Shown: positions 1 through 7,792 of the stretch, piece after piece
Layout: each line of letters starts with the position of its first letter
Position numbering within the stretch: position 1 is the stretch's first letter
Assembly: GCA_040182905.1 (NCBI GenBank)
Contig: JARQWU010000108.1
Location: forward strand, 1 to 31,467
DNA: 31,467 nucleotides
Reading direction: 5' to 3'
From: Barthelona sp. PAP020
Lineage: Eukaryota; Metamonada: BaSk clade
Program-made: the position numbers and the translations under genes
The notes under the pieces: generated by a model
What the model was told of the DNA's origin: nothing
The model's input: the letters and a program-made list of their open reading frames with translations, nothing else
The model's database searches: none

Positions 1-1
1 T

Positions 2-100
2 GTTGTTCAACCCTTGTTGGTGAACACATCAAGCCTGACATTGGCCACCGAATGTGTTAGAATGCTCATGAAGATAGACGATATCGTGGGAACTTTGTAG
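2..100 (+). CDS. cct4: CCT chaperonin delta subunit, C-terminal fragment (partial)
   Basis: The window opens inside a plus-strand reading frame that runs from base 2 to a TAG at 98-100, giving 32 residues. It starts [17 protein letters not shown] and ends [14 protein letters not shown]. This is the hallmark C-terminus of group II chaperonin subunits. The VVQPLLV...LATE.VR..LKIDD pattern is that of the delta subunit (CCT4) rather than alpha or eta. CCT is the cytosolic ring chaperonin that folds actin and tubulin. The rest of the gene lies upstream of the window. The frame is too short to stand out by length, so the call rests on the motif match. Confidence 0.88.
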   Translation, partial: VVQPLLVNTSSLTLATECVRMLMKIDDIVGTL

Positions 101-247
101 ACAAATAACTCAAATATAATGCAGACAATGGAATTTTTTTATTTAAATGACTTTTTAAGTAAACGGATATTCTTCTTTTTTTTTGTAAATGTTTTTATGA
201 TTTGTTTAAAATAATGTGTATTTATATCATCACATGCTTTTGTGAAG

Positions 248-253
248 AATAAA
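248..253 (+). promoter_or_regulatory. Candidate polyadenylation signal for cct4
   Basis: An AATAAA lies about 150 bases after the cct4 stop and 76 bases before the next gene. It is the only copy in this gap. AATAAA occurs by chance in AT-rich DNA, so this is only a candidate. Confidence 0.35.
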
Positions 254-328
254 AACATGCCAAAATGTGAAATATTTGGGGAATTTTTTTTCATCAATTC
301 TTTAATTCAAAATCCTATAATTATATGA

Positions 329-1180
329 ATGAATGAAAAAATCATTGATCATTTGATTGACATTGAGTTTGAAGAACATTTAAGAACAATACGGAATTGT
401 TTAAAAATACCAGAAAGTGATCACATGATAACTTTTTTTCGGAATAACATAAGAGTATTAAAGAATTTTAAACATACATATAAAGAGGAAGATGAACAGT
501 CAAAAGTTGTAGTTATTGAGAATCTTGAAAAACTTGATGTCAAAGAAGTTTTTATGTTGATAAATGAGATTAATTTAATCAAAAGAATGAATAAATTGAT
601 AATAACGAATATATCTTTCAATAATTTATTAGCTTTTGGATATTTTTGTTCATATTTGATTGAAAATATTGAAATAAAAGAGATAAAAATGGAAAATTTT
701 TACCTTTCAAATGAAATGCTTAGCTATTTTATACGTTTTTTGCAGAACCATGCTTGTTGCCGTGAACTTGAATTAAAGAATTGCATTTTTGATAGTTTTC
801 AAAGTTTTTTGTTTCTTATCAAGACCATACAGATTTCAATCATAGATTTTATCACAATAGATACCATATACTTGGTAGAAGATAGCTTTCGCTGTATTGA
901 ACTGATCAATGTAATTCGTAACTTACCTTTAAAATATTTATGCTTTAAGAATTTGGGGTTTTCAATTGAATTTGTTGTTTATTTGTTTGAAATAATTCCT
1001 ATGAAGACAAAATTGCGGAAAATTGTGATTGAGGATTATTTGTCATCGGATATTGTTATTTTAGAAGATTATGAACGTTTTAAAAGTGCTATTTACAATC
1101 AGCAGGCAAATATTTTAACTGGTTCTTTTCATTTGTCACATAATAATAAATTAGAGGTTATTTTGAAGTCTATTATTTAA
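329..1180 (+). CDS. Orphan leucine/isoleucine-rich protein, possibly degenerate leucine-rich repeats
   Basis: This 283-residue protein is not one I recognise. It is rich in Leu, Ile, Phe, Asn and Lys. It has spaced segments such as LKNCIFDSF, LKYLCFKNLGF and LRKIVIEDYL that resemble degenerate leucine-rich repeats of the ribonuclease-inhibitor type. There is no signal peptide, and hydrophobic residues are spread through it rather than grouped as membrane spans. The ATG at 329 is the first in frame. An overlapping ATG at 325 gives only three codons before TGA, so ribosomes would have to scan past it or restart. The gene lies between cct4 and the threonine dehydratase-like gene, both on the same strand, with no functional hint from them. 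The call as a real gene rests on frame length in very AT-rich DNA and on clean flanks. Confidence 0.7.
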   Translation: MNEKIIDHLIDIEFEEHLRTIRNCLKIPESDHMITFFRNNIRVLKNFKHTYKEEDEQSKVVVIENLEKLDVKEVFMLINEINLIKRMNKLIITNISFNNLLAFGYFCSYLIENIEIKEIKMENFYLSNEMLSYFIRFLQNHACCRELELKNCIFDSFQSFLFLIKTIQISIIDFITIDTIYLVEDSFRCIELINVIRNLPLKYLCFKNLGFSIEFVVYLFEIIPMKTKLRKIVIEDYLSSDIVILEDYERFKSAIYNQQANILTGSFHLSHNNKLEVILKSII

Positions 1181-1656
1181 GTTAATACTTCCCTCGAATG
1201 TTAATAAGTTTCAATAGTTTGGATAAATTGTCAATAATTTTTTTTGATTTTAGTTTCTTTGAATTATTTTATTTTTTGGTGTTCTATTTGTGTTTATTTT
1301 TCATTTATCCAAGAGATTTTGGGCAAACGAGTTTTTTTAAATTTTTTTTTTGTTAAAGAACGTTTTTGTTTGAAATAGCATTTGGTTTTGTTGTAAATTG
1401 TCTTTTTTATTATTCTTTTAGTTGATAAATTTTATTAATTTGACACAAAAACTATCGGTTTGAAAAATGAGCATTTGGAGATAAAAATTGAAAAATTGTA
1501 TTTTTTGTTTATATTGTTGTTTTTAATGGTTTTTATTTCAAAAAAAGAATACATGAAGTTGAAATAATGATGAAAGACTAAAAAACAAAAAATGAAGAAT
1601 CCTTAATTTTCCAAAGTCAATCTGTTCTTTATCTCTTTAATCTTTTTAATTTATAT
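1181..1656. other. T-rich intergenic stretch with no gene seen
   Basis: These 476 bases are strongly T-rich on the plus strand, with several runs of T. They hold the 3' flank of the orphan gene and the promoter side of the dehydratase-like gene. I see no long frame, RNA gene or repeat. A pyrimidine-rich segment (about 1621-1650) lies just before the ATG at 1657. Confidence 0.6.
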
Positions 1657-4600
1657 ATGGAATTGAATTATTTGAGCGATTTGAATAAGTTTGATCAAAT
1701 TTTTTTGGATCAGTTGAATTGTTCAAAATATGAAAATGGAGTTCTTGGATTAGTTGAAGCTTTTCGAAAAAAATTGAATGAATATTCCCTTTCCACACCT
1801 CAATGGCATAATTTTTTATTTTGTGATGAAATTGGATATTCCTTCGAGATTAAGTTTGATAACTTACAGAAAATGGCTGATATTCTTATTCGAGCATATT
1901 CTGCCATTATTTTGGGTGAATCTATGATTAATAATGAGGAATTAAAAGGTATTGTTTTGGTTTTAAATGATGACATGTCAAGACTACATACTGCTGAAAT
2001 TGCTGTGGTTTCTGATTTTTTGGAAATTCCTTGTCATATTTTTTGTCCCACAAATATAGATTTTGTTTCTTTACATCAAGTAACTATTGCGGCTCAATTG
2101 GAAAATGTAGAGTTGCATGCTGTTGACTCTAATATACTAGATGTTGCAGTTCATTCTTTTTGTATTACCAATTCGTTCCATAGAATTGAAAATTCGAAGA
2201 TTCCTTTTTATGCCACTCTTGGGTTGATGACATGTGCAGCGGAAATAGCTACCACTAATCCAGATGTTGTTATTGTTCCCATTCGTGGTTCTTCTCCTTC
2301 ATGGTCAACTTATTTTGCATTTTCTTATTATTTCCAACATTTGGATCAAAAGCCTGAGGTCATTCTGACCCATATGGAAACTCTTCCCCAGTTTAATGTT
2401 TGGGATGATGGTTTAGGCATTTCTGTTTGGTTATTGAACAGATTGCCTGAAAGTAGTCCAGCTGGAGTCTTTTTAACATTGGATGTTGATCAATCTGGTT
2501 GGCTTGAACAGACTGACGTGGACACTTATGTTTGTGAATTGTTTAAAAATGAAAAAATGACGGTAACATGGCCAGGTGGCAGTCTTTCTCCTTCTCAATT
2601 TGTAAATCTTATTATTGAGCAAAAGAACTTGATTTCCAGTGCAGTTGCTAATTCTTTAATCAGTTGGGGAAACAAGGATTTGCTCCTGTCTGTTGGTTGG
2701 ATTTCCCAGATCGTTTCTATCAGTAATAATGATACATTAGCTGCTTGGATAAAGTGCTTGTATTACACCCACTCTCATACAACCCTTTCGAGTGCCACTT
2801 CTTTAGCCGTTCTTTTTACGAACCGTTTGCCTAACCACAGAAATAAGCGTATTGTTTCTGTACTAACAGGAGGTACTGTTGATATTGAGCATTTTCAGGA
2901 ATTGTTAGGACGAGCCCTCGAATTGATTGGACAGAAGGGTGATATTGTATGTCATACCGTTCCAGATGCTGCTGTAATGGCCCAAATATTTGATGTTCTT
3001 GCATCTGAAGGATTGAATGTTCTTGATTCAAGAAAAGTACCATCTCAACGTTCACCCAACCATATTAAAGTCATCTTTACCGTTTTTGGTTTGGATCGAA
3101 CGGCTATCAATAGATCAGTTGATGAATTGAAGAAATTTACCCTACACAGTTATTCTAATGATGTGTCTAGGTTTTCTCCCCCTTTACAACCAAATATCAA
3201 ATATGATGTTGATAAGAGCAAGGTAGAACCTTTCACCAATTTCCATCGTGACGTATGTGACATATCTTTGGAATCAATTGCCATGGCTCGCGATCGAATT
3301 TCTAAGAATTTATATGATGTGCCCATCTATAAATCTTCCATTTATTCAAGGGAAAAGAACGCTGATGTGATATTTATGTTGGAGAATATTCAACAAACTG
3401 GTGCTTTCAAGATTCGTGGGTCTTCCAATTGTATAATGGTGAATGCTGAAAAGAATTCCAAAATTCCAGGAATCATTGCTTCTAGTGCTGGAAATCATGC
3501 CCAAGGTGTGGCTTATGCAGCCAAGAGTCTTCATATTCCTTGTACAATTGTATGTCCTACTTATGCCCCAGATACGAAGCTCTCCAATACTCGTCGTTAT
3601 AATGCTGAAGTAATTAAGTACGGTTCCAGTTTTGGTGAAGCTGCAGCTTTTGCTAACGAATTGGCTGAAAAGCGTGGTTGGATGAAAGTTCATCCCTTTC
3701 AAGACCCTCTTGTTTTTGAAGGTCAAGGTACCATTGCACATGATTTATACAATGCTTATTCCGAATTTGACACTGTTGTTGTTAATGTTGGTGGTGGTGG
3801 TATGATTTCGGGCATTGCTTTATATTTACGTAAGTTAGAGAAGAAAATTGGGCGTAAATTTAGAATTATCGGTGTTCAAGCAGGCAATGTTGCTCCTCTT
3901 TGTGGAGATTTCACAAAAACCGGTAATCTCGACTATTATCCCCCAAAGGAACTCACTTTGGCAGATGGCATCAACGTAAAATTACCGGGAGGTCCTTATC
4001 ACAGCGCAATTTTGTATCATCTCATTGATGAGTTTGTTGCTGTTCCTGAAAACGAAATAGCTTCTATGATCACTCACACATTATGTAGAACATGCACATT
4101 AACTGAAGGCGCAGGCGCTGTTGGACTTGCAGTGTTACATTATGATCACATTAAAACGAAACCTGGTGAAAAGGTTGCAGTCATTCTTTGTGGTGGTAAC
4201 ATTGATTTGTCTCATGTTATGACAACATATCCATTAGGTATTCGTACTATGGGTCGAGCTTTTACTATTGAGGTTGAAGTTGGTGATACAAGAGGACAGC
4301 TTGGAACACTGTTGGATATTGCGAAGAAATTCTGTCTTTCAGTTGTTGACATCAATCATGTACGTACAATGGATCACTGTTTGTGGAACAAGGTTAACAT
4401 TCAGTTAACGTGTTATTCAGTAAACTTCAGAGCACAAGTTGGCTATCTTTGTGCTTTGTTGGAGGCTGGATACGATCCAAGAGTTATGGGTCGCAGACAT
4501 ATTGCCAATCATGAGGTTATTTATGCCCCTTTCGATCAAAAGAGAGAAGAAATGATGAAAAGTCATAAGCTTCAATTGGAAGAAGAAATGGAGCACTTCA

Positions 4601-4686
4601 GAATCCAAGACAAGAAATTATTTGATCAAAATTCTCCTTTACCTGATGAATTGAAATTCTTAGAAGAGTTGTCAGTCAGAAAATAA
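1657..4686 (+). CDS. Double-length threonine dehydratase-like protein with a decayed N-terminal copy
   Basis: The 1009-residue protein contains two copies of the fold-type II PLP enzyme unit. The C-terminal copy (about 521-1009) looks active: catalytic lysine K585 in GAFKIRGSS, SSAGNHAQG at 609-617, the phosphate-binding loop GGGG at 712-715, CGGN at 845-848, and an ACT-like domain from about 868. It should deaminate threonine or serine to a 2-oxo acid and ammonia. The N-terminal copy (about 1-520) aligns by eye: IPCHIFCPT against IPCTIVCPT, VVIVPIRGSS against VVVNVGGGG, LTGGTVDIEHF against LCGGNIDLSHV. It has E64 where the lysine should be, lacks the SAGNHAQG motif, and reads RGSS at the glycine loop. 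It is probably a non-catalytic partner domain. Codon use is less AT-biased than in the neighbours, suggesting stronger expression. Usual threonine dehydratases are about 320-520 residues. Confidence 0.9.
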   Translation: MELNYLSDLNKFDQIFLDQLNCSKYENGVLGLVEAFRKKLNEYSLSTPQWHNFLFCDEIGYSFEIKFDNLQKMADILIRAYSAIILGESMINNEELKGIVLVLNDDMSRLHTAEIAVVSDFLEIPCHIFCPTNIDFVSLHQVTIAAQLENVELHAVDSNILDVAVHSFCITNSFHRIENSKIPFYATLGLMTCAAEIATTNPDVVIVPIRGSSPSWSTYFAFSYYFQHLDQKPEVILTHMETLPQFNVWDDGLGISVWLLNRLPESSPAGVFLTLDVDQSGWLEQTDVDTYVCELFKNEKMTVTWPGGSLSPSQFVNLIIEQKNLISSAVANSLISWGNKDLLLSVGWISQIVSISNNDTLAAWIKCLYYTHSHTTLSSATSLAVLFTNRLPNHRNKRIVSVLTGGTVDIEHFQELLGRALELIGQKGDIVCHTVPDAAVMAQIFDVLASEGLNVLDSRKVPSQRSPNHIKVIFTVFGLDRTAINRSVDELKKFTLHSYSNDVSRFSPPLQPNIKYDVDKSKVEPFTNFHRDVCDISLESIAMARDRISKNLYDVPIYKSSIYSREKNADVIFMLENIQQTGAFKIRGSSNCIMVNAEKNSKIPGIIASSAGNHAQGVAYAAKSLHIPCTIVCPTYAPDTKLSNTRRYNAEVIKYGSSFGEAAAFANELAEKRGWMKVHPFQDPLVFEGQGTIAHDLYNAYSEFDTVVVNVGGGGMISGIALYLRKLEKKIGRKFRIIGVQAGNVAPLCGDFTKTGNLDYYPPKELTLADGINVKLPGGPYHSAILYHLIDEFVAVPENEIASMITHTLCRTCTLTEGAGAVGLAVLHYDHIKTKPGEKVAVILCGGNIDLSHVMTTYPLGIRTMGRAFTIEVEVGDTRGQLGTLLDIAKKFCLSVVDINHVRTMDHCLWNKVNIQLTCYSVNFRAQVGYLCALLEAGYDPRVMGRRHIANHEVIYAPFDQKREEMMKSHKLQLEEEMEHFRIQDKKLFDQNSPLPDELKFLEELSVRK

Positions 4687-4807
4687 ATTATCAATTCTTT
4701 GTTATTGTTTCCAATTTTTTGTGTAAAAAATGGATTAGTTATTAAAAATTTAAAAAGTTTCAGTATTTTGGGAAATATTCTTTTAAATATTTATCAATTT
4801 GGGGAGA

Positions 4808-4840
4808 ATGGAGAAAGAAATTAATCATTCAGTTTTTTGA
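4808..4840 (+). other. Short upstream ORF overlapping the MPP-alpha-like start
   Basis: An ATG at 4808 opens ten codons (MEKEINHSVF) that end in a TGA at 4838-4840. The final A of this TGA is the first base of the ATG of the next gene (TGATG). It could be a regulatory upstream ORF with restart. It could also be the true N-terminus displaced by one base in the T6 run at 4833-4838: one more T would join the two frames. The sequence alone does not decide. Confidence 0.4.
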
Positions 4841-6036
4841 TGCCAAATCTTTTTATCAAACAAGCAAATGATAATAATTCCATCGTAACGATTAAAAATG
4901 TGTCAAATTTGTTAAAAACTGTTGTATTTGGGATAGATTCATTTTCGTCTACTTCTAATACATCTGATGTTGCTTCAAATATCCCTACATCAACAATTTT
5001 ATCGATTAATAAGGATGATATGAATGATAATAGACTTTTTAGACAAAGTATTGACAACATAAAATTTGACAATCCAAAATATAAGAATTTACAGCCGTTT
5101 GGTTTTAACCAAGATAGTTTAACGTTTATAGGAGGTGTACATTTGATGGATAAAATAGAATTAGATGATTTTTTAAGTTCATTGACCTTGAGCAAAGTTG
5201 ATATTCCAAAGGATGATTTCCATCAAATTTTATTTGATGAAAGTAAATTAATTTTTTCAACAATAGCTGATTTACCGTTAAAACAAGTGATTCCAAATAT
5301 ATATGATGAAACTAAAAAGAAAACACAGATTAACATACCTCGTTTGCATCCAAAGATAGTTGGAATCATTGACGATGATTTTGAAGCAATAGAAAATTTT
5401 TGCGTTGATATTAATGAGTCTTCTTGTGATATTGATAATGAAATTCTGCTGGAATTATTGCAAGAAATTGAATTGAGAAAAAAGCAGGGTGATTTTTATG
5501 GATTTGGAATATTTACTTTGATGGAACCTCATTCGATTGTTGTTTGTGAACTATTACGAATATTGTTGGGTGAAGGAAGTGAATTCATGAGTGGAGGTCC
5601 TCAAGGAATTGATACTCCATTATTCTCTGTCTTGGCATTTTTTCCAGAAATAAACAGCATAAAAACACATTTAATGAATTCGAGGGATAATCAAATCTTG
5701 GGTATCACAGTTCAATTCAACAATAAAGATAATAACTTCAATCATAATCAATTATTGAACATTTTGGAATATTTTTCAGAAAATTTAACTGAATCCAAAC
5801 TGATCTCGGCAAAAAACCAACTGAAAACAAAATGGTTGGAACCTTTGACGCAAAGTCAAATTTTTTTGATGTCAAATATGCAAGATCGGTATTTTAACAC
5901 AAATTGGTCTTCAACTGATGAATTAATTCAGAACATTGATTCGATAGAATTAAATGATGTAAAGATGCTTTTAAAACTTATCTGTTCGAAAAATATTGTA
6001 CTTTTAGGCAAACAAACTGTTAATTGTAATAATTAG
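4840..6036 (+). CDS. Divergent mitochondrial processing peptidase alpha-like M16 protein
   Basis: The 398-residue protein resembles the non-catalytic alpha subunit of the mitochondrial processing peptidase, which binds presequences while the beta subunit cuts. The clearest match is a glycine-loop region, LLGEGSEFMSGGPQG at 242-256, against the family's Gly-rich LLGGGGSFSAGGPGKG. Others are IVGIIDDDFEAIENF before it, and SAKNQLKTKW and TDELIQNIDSIELNDVKMLLK after it. No HxxEH zinc motif is present, as expected for alpha subunits. The protein is shorter than usual alpha subunits (about 450-550 residues), and its N-terminal half is hard to align. The frame can be read from TTG 4837, but the first ATG is 4840 and is taken as the start. 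No obvious mitochondrial presequence is seen, unless the frame at 4808 contributes. Confidence 0.65.
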   Translation: MPNLFIKQANDNNSIVTIKNVSNLLKTVVFGIDSFSSTSNTSDVASNIPTSTILSINKDDMNDNRLFRQSIDNIKFDNPKYKNLQPFGFNQDSLTFIGGVHLMDKIELDDFLSSLTLSKVDIPKDDFHQILFDESKLIFSTIADLPLKQVIPNIYDETKKKTQINIPRLHPKIVGIIDDDFEAIENFCVDINESSCDIDNEILLELLQEIELRKKQGDFYGFGIFTLMEPHSIVVCELLRILLGEGSEFMSGGPQGIDTPLFSVLAFFPEINSIKTHLMNSRDNQILGITVQFNNKDNNFNHNQLLNILEYFSENLTESKLISAKNQLKTKWLEPLTQSQIFLMSNMQDRYFNTNWSSTDELIQNIDSIELNDVKMLLKLICSKNIVLLGKQTVNCNN

Positions 6037-6071
6037 ACACTTTAAAAATCCATTGGGTGAAAGACTTTGTA

Positions 6072-6077
6072 AATAAA
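6072..6077 (+). promoter_or_regulatory. Candidate polyadenylation signal of the MPP-alpha-like gene
   Basis: AATAAA lies 36 bases after the TAG of the MPP-alpha-like gene and is followed by a T8-rich stretch. It sits in a 95-base gap before the next plus-strand gene. Confidence 0.4.
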
Positions 6078-6131
6078 AAAATCTTTTTTTTTCAACTTCA
6101 ATAATCAGTTGATTTTTATTAGTTGTTTGAA

Positions 6132-6851
6132 ATGATTCAAAAAAGAGGTTTATTTAGAATATTTGCATCTTTGACATTGATATTTACATTGGTTTATGGG
6201 GATGCAAATCAAGAATTTTGTTCAAATTATCCTTTTGATGATTTGAAAGTAAATTCATTGACTTTTAATGCAAATGGGATGAATTATGAATTTTCTTTCA
6301 ATATTTGTGGTGGTACAGCAACTTGTGGTTCACATATATGTTTTAGATCCGGTAATAATGCTTGGAATTCCTTAGGTGATTCATTTGAGGTTGTGAATAA
6401 TGGTTTTGATCCTGTTATTAAATATTTAAAAGGTGACCAATGTTTTAACATGACTGCCAGTGCCACTTCAAAATATGGTTCAAAAATCAATTTTCATTGT
6501 GATCCTCAAGCTAAAAATTCTGGAAAGATTCAATTAAAAACACCAAAATTTGGAACATGCAATGGAGCTGGCGATTCAATTTTTGAATTTGATTGGTCTT
6601 TGGACAAGGTATGCATTGATGAAAGTAGTTGGGGTTCTTTCTTTTTAATTGTTTTGGTAGTTGCTATGGGTCTTTATTTCGGTGGTGGAATGGGATATAA
6701 TTTTTACAAAGGAAAGACTGGTATTGAGATGGTTCCTCAACATGAGTTTTGGCTTGAATTACCTGGGTTAGTTATTGATGGTGCCAAATGGTTAATTTCA
6801 AAAGTTAATACCAAGAAACCTTCACGTTCTGAAGGTTATGAATCCCTTTAA
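6132..6851 (+). CDS. Type I membrane protein with MRH lectin-like domain (cation-dependent M6P receptor / Atg27-like)
   Basis: The 239-residue protein has a signal peptide (1 to about 23, hydrophobic core LFRIFASLTLIFTLVYG). A Cys-rich lumenal domain follows (about 25-165), then one membrane span (about 168-190) and a short cytosolic tail. The lumenal part fits the mannose-6-phosphate receptor homology fold, with paired cysteines and a closing C...FEFDW....C pattern. A glycosylation sequon NMT lies in it. After the membrane span, the stretch YKGKTGIEMVPQHEFWLELP, followed by GLVIDGAKW, resembles the tail of cation-dependent M6P receptors. The protein ends in YESL, a YxxPhi-type adaptor sorting signal. 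It is probably a Golgi-endosome cargo or sorting receptor; ligand binding is not certain because the usual Arg near the sugar site is not evident. An in-frame TTG at 6123 is not used; the first ATG is 6132. Confidence 0.8.
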   Translation: MIQKRGLFRIFASLTLIFTLVYGDANQEFCSNYPFDDLKVNSLTFNANGMNYEFSFNICGGTATCGSHICFRSGNNAWNSLGDSFEVVNNGFDPVIKYLKGDQCFNMTASATSKYGSKINFHCDPQAKNSGKIQLKTPKFGTCNGAGDSIFEFDWSLDKVCIDESSWGSFFLIVLVVAMGLYFGGGMGYNFYKGKTGIEMVPQHEFWLELPGLVIDGAKWLISKVNTKKPSRSEGYESL

Positions 6852-6903
6852 AAAAATAAGTTAGGAAACATTTATTAGCTTTGTAAATCATTCATTTGTT
6901 TAT

Positions 6904-7578
6904 TTATCTTTCAAAAGAATTATCAAAGTGAAAATTGACAGGTTTAGATTTTTTCAAAATATGTCGAGAATTGAGAAAATCGTTTGTCATTGCTCTATTT
7001 GTAGCATCTTCCATATTAAGCCCGAAAGCTTTCATATGTCTTTGAATAACTCTTTGGGTAGAGATATTCAAATCACAGTCAATGAAGCATTCATCATCAA
7101 AAAAAGATGAAAGTTGATTCCATGTGTCGTCTGTGAGAAATAAGTAATTTCCCTCGACAATTACAACATGAGATCCATTTTTTTTCTCAATACAAATAGC
7201 ATCTGGTTGTGGATCACCAATTTTATGATCAAAATCAGGAAAATAATATGGAGTTTTGTCAAAAGAATGTAAATCCCTGATTTTATCAACAAAAAGATTT
7301 GAATCAAAAGTAAATGCTGCTCCTCTACGTTTATGTGCTAATATGGGATCTTCAAATTGATTTAATTCATTTTTACTGTAATGAAATCCATCCATAGGTA
7401 ATAAATCACACCAAACATTTTTAGATTCCAAATCTTTTTGTAATTCTTTGGCTATTGTTGATTTTCCAGATCCAGGACAACCACCAATTGCAAAAATAAA
7501 TGGTCTTTCATTGTTTTGAACATGATCTTTCAATTGATTAATTATTCGATTTGTAATATTTTCTATCGATATTTGCAT
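6904..7578 (-). CDS. Uridine kinase-like P-loop NTPase (YFH7/PRK-type)
   Basis: The 224-residue protein has a Walker A motif GGCPGSGKST with K39, then PMDGFHYS, RRGAAFTFD and HVVIVEGNYLFL. These are typical of the phosphoribulokinase/uridine kinase superfamily, closest in pattern to yeast YFH7 and the bacterial YggC/FrcK-like kinases. It should bind ATP and phosphorylate a small nucleoside- or sugar-like substrate, but the substrate cannot be read from the sequence. The open frame runs back to 7662 without an ATG. The first ATG is at 7578 and leaves a normal start about 30 residues before the P-loop. The gene converges on the MRH gene with only 52 bases between the stops. An AATAAA on the minus strand overlaps its stop (6899-6904). 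Confidence 0.85.
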   Translation of the reverse strand: MQISIENITNRIINQLKDHVQNNERPFIFAIGGCPGSGKSTIAKELQKDLESKNVWCDLLPMDGFHYSKNELNQFEDPILAHKRRGAAFTFDSNLFVDKIRDLHSFDKTPYYFPDFDHKIGDPQPDAICIEKKNGSHVVIVEGNYLFLTDDTWNQLSSFFDDECFIDCDLNISTQRVIQRHMKAFGLNMEDATNRAMTNDFLNSRHILKKSKPVNFHFDNSFER

Positions 7579-7792
7579 GATTACATCAAAAAAAACATGA
7601 GTGACAAATAACAACAATTTTGAACTATGGTAAATTTCTTTTGAAAGGAAATGAATAATCAAGATGTTCTAAAACCACATCCTAATTAATTTATATTTAT
7701 GATAAAGAATGTTGTAGATGATTAAATAAGCTTTTCTTTTCTTTTCAATGAGAAAAATAAAGGAGAAAATAATTTTACAAATGCTGATGTTT

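Noticed and set aside
1-60. Alternative frame ending at the TAG at base 58
   Set aside because: The frame starting at base 2 carries the CCT4 C-terminal signature, so the first frame is a shadow.
2831-3741. Minus-strand frames inside the threonine dehydratase-like gene
   Set aside because: They lie antisense to a strongly supported coding frame and show no domain pattern.
7579-7662. 28-codon upstream extension of the kinase-like gene
   Set aside because: It starts from a TTG only. The ATG at 7578 gives the normal distance to the P-loop.
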